A stretch of 64,000 bases of DNA from Burkholderia sp. Bp8963 (GTDB lineage: Bacteria > Pseudomonadota > Gammaproteobacteria > Burkholderiales > Burkholderiaceae), in assembly GCF_003854275.1 (NCBI RefSeq), contig NZ_QTQP01000021.1:60676-124675 (forward strand), read 5' to 3'. The notes under the pieces were generated by a model. It made no database searches, had not been told where the DNA came from, and saw only the letters and a list, made by a program, of their open reading frames with translations. Of this stretch, positions 1 through 9,542 are shown one piece after another; the first letter of the stretch is position 1; each line of letters opens with the position of its first letter. Both the position numbers and the translations under genes were made by a program.

Positions 1-1406
1 TGATCGAGCGGCGCGAGCACCGAGCCTTCGCGCCCGCGGTACGACAGCACCGCGATGTCCTGCTTGCGGAACCCGAGCGACAGCGCGTGCGTGATCGCGC
101 GCTTGGTCGCGTCGATGCACGCGTCGGCGAGCGCGGCGCCCGACGCGCCGTCTTCACCGTATGCCGATACGGCGGGATCCGAACCGTCGAACGGGCTGCC
201 CGAGCGCAGCTCGGCGGCCAGCGGCTCGACGCGGCCGACGGTGTCCCGCACGAATTCGAGCAGGTCGCGCGGGCTGCGATAGTTCGTGAACGCCTTCAGC
301 GTGACCCAGCCCGGCAGCGCGACCGGTTCGCGCATGTACAGGTTCTGCAGCGGATCCTCGAGCCACCACCATGCGCCGTCCGGCGCGAGCAGGCGCTCCA
401 GCGCCGCAGCCCACGGCGCATGAAAATCCTGCCCTTCGTCGACGATCAGGACGTCGAAGCGCCAGCGGTCCGGCACCGGCGTTGCCGCGAAGTGCGCCTC
501 GAGCCGTTCGAACGCGTCGGGCGCCTGGAAGTCCGGCGTGTAGCCGCCGTCGCGCGCGACCCAGTCGCACAGCTGGTGGTAGTTCGCGATCTTCGCGCCG
601 GGCGGTGCGATGCGCGCGATGTAGTCGGCGAGCGGCCGGTTGAAGCACACGTAGAGCACGCGCCGGCCGGCGGCGATCGCGTCGCGCATCGCCTGCACCG
701 CGAGCTGCGTCTTGCCGGAGCCCGCGGTGCCCGTGACGCGCAGCCGGAACGGCGTGAACTCGAGCTGGCGCGCCCATGCGGCGAGGCCGCCGGACAGCCG
801 CGTGACGAGCGTGCCGGCTTGCCCGACGAGCGCGCTCGTATCGGGTGTCAGCGCGAGTTCGTCGGCGAGGAAATGGTGGATCTTCGGCGCGTTCGCGACG
901 CGCGGCTCGTCGGCCGGCAGCAGTTGCCGGATCACCTGCGCGAGCTGCGCCTTGCGTGTCGCGTCGACGATGCGGTCAGGCGCGACGCCCGCGATTGCGG
1001 CCTGGCGAATTGTGTAGTCGGGACAGTAGAGCAGCGCGTCGACGCCGTAGACGCCCGCGCCGAGCGCGGCGGTCAGGCGCCGGTGCAGCGTTTCCTGCGT
1101 GCGCGCGAGCTGGATCGACACATTGCGCTCGGTCTGCAGGTAGACCTTCACGAGTCCCTTCGGCGTTTCGCGCAGGAAGCCGGCTTTCTGCTCGATCAGC
1201 AGGATGCGCCCGGCCGGGCTGACCACCACGAAAGCGGCTTCGCCGAACACGGAAAAGCCGTGCTCGGCGCGCGTCCAGTGGACGCCGTGATACACGGTGT
1301 AGCCGTCCGGCAGCGCGTGTTCGAGCGCCGCCAGCGTTTCGCGTTCGCGCTCGGCCGCGCCGGTGGCGGCGAGGCTTTTCCAGTCGTCGGGGATGAGGTG
1401 GGCCAT
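1..1406 (-). CDS. NERD-domain superfamily 1 DNA helicase-like ATPase (C-terminus cut by window edge)
   Basis: The first 468 residues are visible; the rest lies beyond the left edge. An N-terminal nuclease-related (NERD) region of about 120 residues (ILLIEQKAGF, then a YCPDY segment) is followed by a P-loop ATPase core. Walker A is GTAGSGKT at residues 226-233 and Walker B is VLIVDEGQD around residues 318-326, matching UvrD/Rep-type superfamily 1 helicases. The ATG at 1404-1406 gives MAHLIPDDWK, a natural N-terminus. By family it should act on DNA in the cytoplasm; the exact role (repair or defence-associated) cannot be read from sequence. It is followed after 136 bp of non-coding DNA by another minus-strand gene. 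Confidence 0.85.
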   Translation of the reverse strand, partial: MAHLIPDDWKSLAATGAAERERETLAALEHALPDGYTVYHGVHWTRAEHGFSVFGEAAFVVVSPAGRILLIEQKAGFLRETPKGLVKVYLQTERNVSIQLARTQETLHRRLTAALGAGVYGVDALLYCPDYTIRQAAIAGVAPDRIVDATRKAQLAQVIRQLLPADEPRVANAPKIHHFLADELALTPDTSALVGQAGTLVTRLSGGLAAWARQLEFTPFRLRVTGTAGSGKTQLAVQAMRDAIAAGRRVLYVCFNRPLADYIARIAPPGAKIANYHQLCDWVARDGGYTPDFQAPDAFERLEAHFAATPVPDRWRFDVLIVDEGQDFHAPWAAALERLLAPDGAWWWLEDPLQNLYMREPVALPGWVTLKAFTNYRSPRDLLEFVRDTVGRVEPLAAELRSGSPFDGSDPAVSAYGEDGASGAALADACIDATKRAITHALSLGFRKQDIAVLSYRGREGSVLAPLD

Positions 1407-1542
1407 GGCGTCGGTCGCGGCGGATGCCGGGTGGGCGTGAACAGGTGCGGTTATTGTACTGAGGAACCTGTTCGCGGCCGTGGCGCCGCAGCGTGCGCGG
1501 GCTCTTTGGCCAACCGGCCGTTCGGCCGGCGCGCGGCGGCGT

Positions 1543-2397
1543 TCAGCCGCGCGCGACGCGTTTCGCGAGATCTGCGCTGAGAATCGCCATGCGCGCGGGT
1601 TTTTCGTAGCAGACGACGTCGAACGCGCGGATCACTTCGCTGATGTCGGCTTCGCTTGCGCGGCCGGTGAGCAGGTCGCCCGTCAGCACGAAGATCGGCG
1701 CGCCCGGATTGTCGGACGTGCGCACCGCCTTGATCGCGGTGGCGGCCGTACAGTCGTCGAACAGCCATTCGGTGACGACTGCGTCGAACGCTTGCCCCTG
1801 CAGCGCGTCGACGAATGCGGTCAGGCCGTCGAACGCGGCCGTCGCGAAGCCCTGCCGCTCGAGATAGCGGCACAGTTCGGTTGCGCTGACGCGGTCGGGG
1901 TCGATCACCGCGACCACCAGCTTGTCGCTTTCGGCGCGGCGCGGATAGATCTCGATCTTGTGCACGTCGTACGCGTTCTGGTAAAGCACGCCCGTATGGC
2001 GCAGCACGCGCCAGCGGCCGTTCTGTTCATACGCGACGAATTCCGGCCGCGCGCCGGACTCGAGCGGCGCGCCGATCCACGCGGTGCAGGGAATCTCGGC
2101 GACGCCCGCGTACAGCACGGCTTCCTGCGAATACGCACCGACCATGCCGGGGTCGAGCGTCTGCGCGCCGAACAGCTGCGCGGCGGGCTCGCCGTACGCT
2201 TCGGCGACTTTCTTGATCTGCGCGAGCGTCCACGGGCTGCTACCGCGCAGCTTGCGGTGGCCTTGGGAAAAACTGAGGTCGAGGATGCGGCATAGCTCGG
2301 TGGTCTGCTGACGCTTGCCGATGCCGTTGCGGGTCATCAGCTCGCGCACGCGCTCGGCGACCGCGAGGGAATCCGTGGTTATTGCTTCAATGGTCAT
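1543..2397 (-). CDS. BetR-like HTH regulator with C-terminal pseudo-receiver domain
   Basis: A 284-aa protein. Residues about 14-75 form a helix-turn-helix of the BetR type (ELCRILDLSFSQGHRKLRG). A central stretch of unknown fold follows, and residues about 160-280 look like a CheY-type receiver (LVVAVIDPDRVSATELCRYL at its start, a late YEKP resembling the conserved Lys-Pro). At the expected phospho-acceptor position the sequence reads VVTEWLFDD, so Glu replaces the usual Asp; this suggests a pseudo-receiver that is constitutive or phosphorylation-independent (inference). No histidine kinase is adjacent. It is divergent from the flavoenzyme at 2630 across 232 bp. Likely a cytoplasmic transcription regulator; its target is unknown. 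Confidence 0.75.
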   Translation of the reverse strand: MTIEAITTDSLAVAERVRELMTRNGIGKRQQTTELCRILDLSFSQGHRKLRGSSPWTLAQIKKVAEAYGEPAAQLFGAQTLDPGMVGAYSQEAVLYAGVAEIPCTAWIGAPLESGARPEFVAYEQNGRWRVLRHTGVLYQNAYDVHKIEIYPRRAESDKLVVAVIDPDRVSATELCRYLERQGFATAAFDGLTAFVDALQGQAFDAVVTEWLFDDCTAATAIKAVRTSDNPGAPIFVLTGDLLTGRASEADISEVIRAFDVVCYEKPARMAILSADLAKRVARG

Positions 2398-2629
2398 GCT
2401 ACGGGAGCGGATCGGGTCGAATGACGTTCAGAACGACGCCTTGCGGCGTAATCGGCGGACGATCTCGGTGACGTCCAATGGCGAGCCGACCGGCCACGCG
2501 CGGAAAAGATAACTTTACCGCAAAATGGCATCGGTTCCTCGTAGTGAAGCATGCGATTGTGTGAAAGGTGTTTCGCAACGTTACCGTATATCTGCGCGCG
2601 TTCCGGGTATTACTCACTGACAAGAAACA

Positions 2630-3958
2630 ATGACGACAACTTATCCGCTTTACGACACGCTGACTCGCGTCGACGCGGCGTTTCCCGCCGACGCAGACGT
2701 CGTGATCGCGGGCGCCGGCATCATGGGTTGCGCAGCTGCGTACTACCTGGGCCTGCGCGGCCTGAAGGCCGTCGTGCTCGACAAGTCGCGGCTTGCCGGG
2801 CAGCAGTCCACGCGCGCATGGGGCTTCGTGCGCCAGCAGGGGCGCGAAGCCGCCGAGGTGCCGCTGATGATGGCCGGCATCCGGATCTGGGCGGGATTAG
2901 AGGAGACCCTCGGTTTCGATCTCGAATGGCGTCAGGGTGGCTGCCTGTATATCGCGGATAACGAAATCGACTGGGCGTCGTTCCAGGCGTGGCTGAATGT
3001 CGCACGCGAGCACGGGCTCGACACGCGCACGCTGACGCGCGCGCAAATCGACGAGCACGTGAGCGGCCTCGCCGCGCCGGCGCTCGGCGGACTCTATACG
3101 GCGAGCGACGGGCAGGCCGAGCCGCGGCGCGTCGCCGCCGCGTTCGCCGCGCGCGCGACGGAAAGAGGCGCGCGCTTCTTCGAAGGCTGCGGCGTGACGG
3201 CGATCGAGGCGGCCGGCGGCGCGGTCGTGGGCGTCGTAACCGAGCGCGGCACGATTCGCACGTCGCGCGTGATCTGTGCGGCGGGCGCGACGAGTCATCG
3301 CCTGCTCGACGGCGTCGGCATCCGGCTGCCGCAGCAGGCGGTGCGCGGCACCTGCATGCGCACCAACGTGTTGCCGCCGGTGTCTGCGTCGACGATCTGG
3401 GGCCATGGGCTCGGGATCCGCCAGCGCAAGAACGGCGCAATCAACCTCGCCGACGACATGCAGGCCGACGTCGACCTGACGCTCGGCCATCTGCGCGGGC
3501 TGAGCCTGTTCTGGCCGGAGTTCTGGTCGCAGCGCGAGAAATTCCGGCTGCACCTGAACGGTGCTGCGTGGCGCGACGTGCTCGCGCGCATCAACGGCGG
3601 GCCCGGGCCGATCGAGCCGCGCGATCCGCAACCGCAGCCGAATCGCGCGCATGCGCCGCGCGCGCTCGCGAAGCTGAAGGCGATCTTTCCTGCGCTGAAG
3701 GAGGCGCAGATCGTCGAGGCTTGGGCCGGGCTGATCGACGTGCTGCCAGACGGTATTCCCGTGATCGACGCGCCCGGCACGCTGTCGGGTCTCGCGATCG
3801 CGACGGGCTTTTGCGGTCACGGCTTCGCAATGGGGCCGATCGTCGGCCGGCTGCTTGCCGAATGGATCGACACCGGCGCGCCGTCGCTCGACCTGCGCGC
3901 GTTCCGCGCGGCGCGCTTCGCCGACGGGACGATGGTGCGCCCGCGCAGCATGCTGTGA
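2630..3958 (+). CDS. FAD-dependent oxidoreductase, D-amino-acid oxidase (DAO) family
   Basis: A 442-aa protein with an ADP-binding Rossmann motif near the N-terminus (residues 23-52, VVIAGAGIMGCAAAYYL) and the C-terminal DAO signature GFCGHGFAMGPIVGRLLAEW. Length and layout match deaminating flavoenzymes such as glycine/sarcosine oxidase or D-amino acid dehydrogenase relatives, which oxidise a secondary or primary amine with FAD. The substrate cannot be told. No transporter or catabolic partner is adjacent, and the divergent BetR-like regulator at 2397 is the only obvious candidate controller. The ATG at 2630 follows a weak purine stretch (caagaaaca). Confidence 0.85.
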   Translation: MTTTYPLYDTLTRVDAAFPADADVVIAGAGIMGCAAAYYLGLRGLKAVVLDKSRLAGQQSTRAWGFVRQQGREAAEVPLMMAGIRIWAGLEETLGFDLEWRQGGCLYIADNEIDWASFQAWLNVAREHGLDTRTLTRAQIDEHVSGLAAPALGGLYTASDGQAEPRRVAAAFAARATERGARFFEGCGVTAIEAAGGAVVGVVTERGTIRTSRVICAAGATSHRLLDGVGIRLPQQAVRGTCMRTNVLPPVSASTIWGHGLGIRQRKNGAINLADDMQADVDLTLGHLRGLSLFWPEFWSQREKFRLHLNGAAWRDVLARINGGPGPIEPRDPQPQPNRAHAPRALAKLKAIFPALKEAQIVEAWAGLIDVLPDGIPVIDAPGTLSGLAIATGFCGHGFAMGPIVGRLLAEWIDTGAPSLDLRAFRAARFADGTMVRPRSML

Positions 3959-4059
3959 CGCGCGCCGGGCACGCGCCTGTTGCACGCATCCGTTGCACGC
4001 GCCTGTTACACGCGTCTCCATCGTAGAATCGAGCCCGCATCCTTCAGGAGAATCCCCCG

Positions 4060-5154
4060 TTGGCCTCGCCTTCCGCACAACGCCGGTCGTTGCGATCCCG
4101 TCTGCGGCGCGCCCGCAATCCGTGGCAGGCGCCGCGCAAGCGCACGCTGTTCACGCGTCCCGCGACGTCGCCGCGGCGCACGCTGCTGTTCCGGCTGTGC
4201 CTCGTCGTGTTCCTGTGCACGCTCGCGTTCTTCGTGCTGTACCTCGACCGCGACGGGCTGCGCGATTCGACGAAGAGCACGCCGATGAACATCGCCGACC
4301 TCGTCTATTTCACGATGGTCACGGTCGCGACGGTCGGCTACGGCGACATCGTGCCCGTCACCGCGCGGGCGCGCCTGATCGATGCGTTCTTCATCGTGCC
4401 GATCCGCATCGGCATCTGGTTCATCTTCCTGGGCACGGCATATCAGTTCGTGATCCAGCGCGTTGTCGAGGAATTCCGCATGAAACGCCTGCAAAAGCAA
4501 CTGACCGATCACATCGTCGTGTGCGGCTACGGTCTCTCCGGTTCGATCGCCGTGCGCGAGCTGCTCGAGAGCGGCGTTGATCCGGCGACGGTGATCGTGA
4601 TCGATGCGCAGCAGCAGGCGCTCGAGGCGGCGACCTCGCTCGGCGTGACGGGGCTGCTCGGCGATCCCGCGCACGAGGACCTGCTGCAGCAGGCGCAGGT
4701 GCGTTCAGCGAAGGCGGTGATCATCTCGGTGACCGACGATCCGACCGCGATCCTGCTGACGCTGTCGGTGCGCAGCATCGCGCCCGATACCAAGATCGTC
4801 GTGCGGATCCAGGAGAATCTGTATCAGCGGCAGTTACGGCAGGCGGGCGCGGACGTGATCGTGTCGTCGACGAAGATCGGCGCGCTGCTGCTCGCGGACG
4901 CGGTGCACAGCCGCTACATCGTGCCGTTCGTCAACGACATGCTGTCGACCCGCGGCCGCGCGACGCAGCTCGAGCGGCCAGCGCAGAAGCACGAGATCGG
5001 CTGCATGACGAACCTGCTGCCGGGCGCGATCGTCGTCGGGCTCGATCGCTGCGGCAAGATTCATTCGTTCTATGAAGATCCGCCGTGCCGGATCGAGGCC
5101 GGCGACACGTTGGTCGTGATTCAGTCGGCGCGGATTCCGGATCCGGATGTGTGA
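4060..5154 (+). CDS. Potassium channel with RCK (TrkA-N/TrkA-C) domain
   Basis: A 364-aa two-transmembrane K+ channel. TM1 lies near residues 40-62, the pore loop carries the selectivity filter TVGYGD (about residues 93-98), and TM2 lies near residues 106-128. The cytoplasmic part begins with a Rossmann RCK domain (IVVCGYGLSGSIAVREL) and ends with a TrkA-C-like domain. This is the Kch/MthK architecture, in which ligand or nucleotide binding to the RCK ring gates the pore. The start is TTG at 4060, chosen because caggag lies at 4045-4050 at good spacing and no ATG fits. It stands alone, with no Kef or Trk partner nearby. Confidence 0.9.
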   Translation: MASPSAQRRSLRSRLRRARNPWQAPRKRTLFTRPATSPRRTLLFRLCLVVFLCTLAFFVLYLDRDGLRDSTKSTPMNIADLVYFTMVTVATVGYGDIVPVTARARLIDAFFIVPIRIGIWFIFLGTAYQFVIQRVVEEFRMKRLQKQLTDHIVVCGYGLSGSIAVRELLESGVDPATVIVIDAQQQALEAATSLGVTGLLGDPAHEDLLQQAQVRSAKAVIISVTDDPTAILLTLSVRSIAPDTKIVVRIQENLYQRQLRQAGADVIVSSTKIGALLLADAVHSRYIVPFVNDMLSTRGRATQLERPAQKHEIGCMTNLLPGAIVVGLDRCGKIHSFYEDPPCRIEAGDTLVVIQSARIPDPDV

Positions 5155-5465
5155 TGCATGATCGCTCCGATCGCAGGGTTCGCATGACGGCTCATCGGAA
5201 GCAACCAGTCTTTGTTGCCCTGCCAGCATGTTGCACGGGTTAGAACCGATTTCGATGAGCATGTGGGTCTTTCGGGGAATTGCCGTCAGACCTGCCCACG
5301 CCGTTTTCCCGTGTGCAATGCGGTTTCGATGACCTTCCCGTCTCGCTCAACCAGTCGGCTGTCGATTGCGGAATGCCCTGCGTTCCGCCAACAGGAATAC
5401 GAGGCGGGAGGAATGCACATCCGCCCGCAAAGCGGCGCTGCAAACCGAGCGCCCATGCGGCCTCG
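5155..5465. other. Intergenic stretch without recognisable gene
   Basis: These 311 bp separate the ends of two convergent genes (K+ channel and cysteine desulfurase fusion). Base composition is visibly less GC-rich than the flanks. I found no coding sequence with a ribosome binding site, no strong terminator hairpin and no repeat. Confidence 0.5.
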
Positions 5466-6968
5466 TCATGCCGAACGCCGAGCCGCCAACCGATTCCACA
5501 GCATTCCGGATCGATTGCCGCTTCGGCAATAAGCGAGAACCGGCTTCGGCAATGCGTCGACCATTGCTGCAAAGGCATCGACTTCCGCGTCGCCAATGTG
5601 GCCAGACTCGACGGGAAGATATTGCGCGTCGAGCCCCAGTTCGCGCGCAGCGGCGGCGATTTCCGCAAAGGCCGGTTGATCGGCGCTTTCTCCATCGGGC
5701 CGGTTGCAGATCACGGAGCGATAGCCCGCGTTGCGAATGGCTCTCAGGTCTTCCGGCATGATCTGGCGCGATGCCGCAAACCCGTTCGACGCGGTCGACC
5801 GGCATTGCTCGATGGCTTTCCGGAAGCAGGAAATCGCGAAGTCGATGTCCTGTTCCGTCGTGAAGCGTCCGACGCTGATACGGACGGTGCGGCTCGCCGA
5901 ATCCGCATCGAGGCCGATTGCCGTCAGAACATGAGACGGCGTGCCGGCGGCCGAATTGCAGGCGGATGTGGACGACACGGCGAGTGCGTCGCCGAGCATG
6001 AACGGGAAGAAGCCGGGTGCGTTCACGGTCAGGCTCAGCGTATGAGGGATGCGTCGCGCCGCGCGCGCGTTCTGCGTGACGTCTCCGAGCGCGAGCACGG
6101 CGTCCGTCAAACGCGCGCTTAGCGCGGCAATCCGTGCCGTGTCGGCCTCGAGTTCTTCGGCCGCCAGCTCGCACGCGGTGCCCATGCCGACGATCTGGTG
6201 GGTCGCGAGCGTACCCGAGCGTAATCCCCGCTCATGTCCGCCGCCGTGCATTTGCGGTGCAATCCTGTCCGCAATGTCGCGACGGACGAAGAGCGCGCCG
6301 ATCCCTTTGGGCCCATAGACCTTGTGCGCCGACATCGACATCATGTCGATTCCGAGCGCGCGGACATCGATCGGCGTCTTGCCGAGCGCCTGCGCTGCGT
6401 CGACGTGGAGAAGCGCGCCGGCGGCGTGCACGATTCGGGCGATCTCGCCGATGTTCGTGAGCGTGCCGATCTCGTTGTTCACGAGCATGAGCGATACAAG
6501 GCCAGTCTCCGGGCCGATCGCCGTCGCCACAGCGTCGGCCGTGATTTCGCCATCGGACGTCGGCGTGAGGTAGGAGACCGACAACCCGCGCATCGAAAGG
6601 CTGGCCATCGTGTCGAGAATGGCCTTGTGTTCGATGCGGCTCGTAATCAGGTGGCGCTTTTCGGTGGCGGTATCCGCGTAGCCCTTGAGCGCCAGGTTGT
6701 TGGATTCAGTGGCGCCTGACGTCCAGACGATTTCGTCCCCATCCGCGCCAATGAGTGCCGCCACTTGTTCGCGTGCCCGCTCGACCTTTGCCCGCGCCAG
6801 CCTGCCCGCCAGGTGCGATCCCGACGCGGGATTGCCAAATGCGCCGTCGACACCGAGACAGGTGACCATCGACTCGATCACGCGCGGATCTGCAGGCGTA
6901 GTCGCCGCGTAGTCGAGGTAATGCAATGTGTTGTTCTCGCTCATATCCTTTACTTGCTGCTCCGTCAT
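5466..6968 (-). CDS. Cysteine desulfurase (NifS/IscS-like) fused to a DUF442/TIGR01244-type sulfurtransferase-like domain
   Basis: About 500 aa. Residues 10-390 are a class V PLP enzyme: YLDYAATTPADP at the start, the PLP lysine in MSMSAHKVYGPKG (K216), and the persulfide loop SSTSACNSAAG with the catalytic Cys at about 337. A second domain of about 105 residues follows (RQIMPEDLRAIRNAGYRSVI, then NRPDG) and ends in AYCRSGNRSG, a six-residue Cys-x4-Arg loop like rhodanese and TIGR01244 proteins. The fusion suggests that sulfur is passed from the desulfurase Cys to the second-domain Cys (inference). Start is uncertain: ATGs at 6980, 6968 and 6944 are in frame and none has a well-spaced ribosome site. 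No isc or suf genes are adjacent. Confidence 0.85.
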   Translation of the reverse strand: MTEQQVKDMSENNTLHYLDYAATTPADPRVIESMVTCLGVDGAFGNPASGSHLAGRLARAKVERAREQVAALIGADGDEIVWTSGATESNNLALKGYADTATEKRHLITSRIEHKAILDTMASLSMRGLSVSYLTPTSDGEITADAVATAIGPETGLVSLMLVNNEIGTLTNIGEIARIVHAAGALLHVDAAQALGKTPIDVRALGIDMMSMSAHKVYGPKGIGALFVRRDIADRIAPQMHGGGHERGLRSGTLATHQIVGMGTACELAAEELEADTARIAALSARLTDAVLALGDVTQNARAARRIPHTLSLTVNAPGFFPFMLGDALAVSSTSACNSAAGTPSHVLTAIGLDADSASRTVRISVGRFTTEQDIDFAISCFRKAIEQCRSTASNGFAASRQIMPEDLRAIRNAGYRSVICNRPDGESADQPAFAEIAAAARELGLDAQYLPVESGHIGDAEVDAFAAMVDALPKPVLAYCRSGNRSGMLWNRLAARRSA

Positions 6969-7154
6969 GCGGGAAATCATACGGCGGGCAACGCGGAAAA
7001 TGGATCCAAATTGAGCTGAGAATTGCGCTCCGCGTGGAATATTTTTCTATCGGCTGGTTTTTTGGGGGGGCGTCACTGCTACTTCCCGTCTCGTCGCCGG
7101 GCGGCGAGCGCCGGCCAGCCCGATGTCCGGCAAGCAATACTCCGTCCCCCCGGC

Positions 7155-8036
7155 TTACTTCACGCATTCCATCGTGTACTTGAGCGCAGGCCCGATCAGC
7201 CCGCGCCACACGTCCCACGTATGTCCGCCGTCGACGATGCGCAGCTCGGCTGGGTTCTGCGCGCGGCGCAGCTGCGTGTAGAGCACGCTCGATTCGGCCT
7301 GGATTGTCAGGTCGTCGTCGCCGACGGCGATGAACATCGGCACGCGCCAGTTGCGCGCGAAATAACCGCGCATCAGCGCCGGGTAATTGAGTTCATGCCA
7401 GACGCGCGAATCGAACTGCTTGTCGCCGAACACGCCGACGTAACGGGCCGCCGAGTTGACCGGCGGCTCGTTCGCGTAGACCGCGGGGCTCAGCAGCATC
7501 GCGCCGCAGAACAGGCCCGGTTCGAGCAGCACGAAGCGCAGCGCGCCGAAACCACCCATCGATACGCCGCCGATCGCGCGGCCCGCGCGCTGGTTCGACA
7601 CCGCGAAGTGCGTCTCCACGTCCGGCAGCAGGTCGTTGAGGAACGCGCTCTGCATCCGCTCCTTGCGGTCGACATACCAGTCGGTGCCGCCTTGCGGCAT
7701 CACGATCACGACGGGCGGGATCTCATGCCGCTCGATCAGCGCATCCGCGGTCACCTGCAGGCGGCCCTGCGTGATCCAGTCGTTCGCGTTGCCCGCGTTG
7801 CCGTGCAGCAGGTACAGCACAGGGTAGCGCGCGCCTTCCGGGTTGTAGCGGGGCGGCAGGTAGACCGTGTACGACCAGTCGCGCTGCAGCGACGCCGAAT
7901 GGAACGTGCGCATCACGACGCTGCTGTCGTCGTTGAGCGGCGCCGCCTGGGCAGCCTGGGCAGGCTGGGTGGATTGGGCGGATTCGGCGAAACCGACGGT
8001 CAGCGCGGCGGCAAGCAGGAGAATAAATCGACGCAT
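7155..8036 (-). CDS. Secreted alpha/beta-hydrolase esterase (esterase D / antigen 85-like fold)
   Basis: A 293-aa protein with an N-terminal signal peptide (MRRFILLLAAALTVGFAES) and a short Ala/Gln/Pro-rich linker. The esterase D-like fold is shown by YPVLYLLHGNAGN, the nucleophile elbow GGVSMGGFG (Ser159) and a late DGGHTWDVW with the catalytic His. It should hydrolyse an ester in the periplasm or outside the cell; the substrate is unknown. It lies 67 bp downstream of the OpgC-like gene on the same strand, so the two may be co-transcribed. Confidence 0.85.
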   Translation of the reverse strand: MRRFILLLAAALTVGFAESAQSTQPAQAAQAAPLNDDSSVVMRTFHSASLQRDWSYTVYLPPRYNPEGARYPVLYLLHGNAGNANDWITQGRLQVTADALIERHEIPPVVIVMPQGGTDWYVDRKERMQSAFLNDLLPDVETHFAVSNQRAGRAIGGVSMGGFGALRFVLLEPGLFCGAMLLSPAVYANEPPVNSAARYVGVFGDKQFDSRVWHELNYPALMRGYFARNWRVPMFIAVGDDDLTIQAESSVLYTQLRRAQNPAELRIVDGGHTWDVWRGLIGPALKYTMECVK

Positions 8037-8103
8037 GGCAAGCGGGATGAGGATAGTCGCCGCCTATCGTAGCAGCGGCGGATGACGGCTGCGCGGTGGT
8101 TTT

Positions 8104-9204
8104 TTACCGCCGCGTGCGCAGCAATGACAGCCGCGACGTCAGCGGCGGATACAGTTTCGCGACGAGATACAGCAGGCCCATCGCGACGATGTCGGCAGTC
8201 AGCCCGAGCGGCACGTCGAGATAGCCTTCGGTCGCCTGGTACAGCAGCGAATCGACCGCGAGCGAGATCGCGGTGCCCGCGACGAAGCACAGCAGGCCCT
8301 GCCGGCCGATCGTGCCGATCCATGGCATCGCGTGCGCGACCTTCTTCATCCAGCCGAGATGGACGAGCTTGGCTGCGAGCCACGCGATCGCGAGGAAGTT
8401 CACGAGGCGCAGCACGCCGAGGTTCTGCTTGATTGACGGATCGGTCGGGAACGGTTCGATGCGCAGCCGGTAGTACGCGCCCGCGGCGACGATCGCGAGC
8501 GCGGCCGCGGTCAGCAGCCAGCCCTGCGGTTTCGGTGCGAGCGTCTGATAGACGGGCTGGCAGCGCGCGACCACGCCGAGTGCGAACAGGAACTGCCATG
8601 CGAACGGGTTGAAATCCCACGGCGCGCCTTCGACGGTCGGCAGGTAGCCGGCAACGCGCGGCGCCGCGAACCACAGCGACGCGCTGAACGCGAGCATCAG
8701 CCAAGGCTGGCTGCGCGCGAGCGGCAGCGCGAGCGGGACGAGCAGCGCGAAGAACGCATACATCGGCAGCACCGACGCGAGGTACGGCTGCCGCCGGAAC
8801 AGCAGGATGTCGCGCAGCGCGGCGAGCGGCTTCTGGATCAGGCCGTCGAGATCGTTGGTCGGCATGTTCGGGCCGTCGATCGCGAACGCGTTCAGCGCGG
8901 CGGTGATCAGCAGCATCAGGCCGGCCGTCACGAGGAACGCACGGTAGATCTCGAACGCACGGCGGATGAAGCGCTGGCGCGCGGCAGCCTCGTCGTGCCG
9001 CTCCGCGAGCGAGTTGTACGCGATCGCGGTGGCGAAGCCGCCGAGGAACACGAACACCTCGGCCGCGTCGCACAGCGCGTATGCGTGCAGCGTGACGCGC
9101 GACAGGATGCTGCCGCCGATGTGGTCGATGACGATCACGAGCAGGACAAGGCCGCGGAAGAAATCGAGCTCGGCGTAGCGGCCGGGCTTGGCGGCGGCGC
9201 TCAT
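8104..9204 (-). CDS. OpgC-domain integral membrane protein
   Basis: A 366-aa polytopic membrane protein (about ten hydrophobic helices) beginning RYAELDFFRGLVLLVIVIDH, the signature of the OpgC/MdoC family. Members are related to acyltransferase 3 proteins and are proposed to succinylate periplasmic glucans. I chose the ATG at 9204 (MSAAAKPGR) rather than an upstream ATG at 9318 because GGGAGA lies 8 nt before it and the longer version adds a charged, non-homologous extension. Its neighbour is a secreted esterase on the same strand, which hints at paired attachment and removal of acyl groups (inference). Confidence 0.85.
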   Translation of the reverse strand: MSAAAKPGRYAELDFFRGLVLLVIVIDHIGGSILSRVTLHAYALCDAAEVFVFLGGFATAIAYNSLAERHDEAAARQRFIRRAFEIYRAFLVTAGLMLLITAALNAFAIDGPNMPTNDLDGLIQKPLAALRDILLFRRQPYLASVLPMYAFFALLVPLALPLARSQPWLMLAFSASLWFAAPRVAGYLPTVEGAPWDFNPFAWQFLFALGVVARCQPVYQTLAPKPQGWLLTAAALAIVAAGAYYRLRIEPFPTDPSIKQNLGVLRLVNFLAIAWLAAKLVHLGWMKKVAHAMPWIGTIGRQGLLCFVAGTAISLAVDSLLYQATEGYLDVPLGLTADIVAMGLLYLVAKLYPPLTSRLSLLRTRR

Positions 9205-9542
9205 CGGCCGGTCTCCCGGGACGGCACGCCGATCGCGCGGCAGGCTCGCGCCGCGCGGGAATCGGGGTGAAGCATGAATGCGTGAAGAAATGTGACGAAC
9301 AGATGTGCATTGTGCCATCGAAGCGCAGGTTTACGGGTTTACGCGGATGGCATGCCGGCCGCCCGCAGCCCGCAAGGCCCGCCCGTCAATCGGCACAATG
9401 GGGTCAGTTGGAAGGGCGCAACGCTTTCCGCGGCGGACTGTTGCCCCGATGGACGTTTGATTCGCGACGTGACACCATTTTGACCATTGCGCGGCGTGCC
9501 ACCCCGCGCCGCCCGCCGAGCGGGCCATGCAAAAAGACATTC

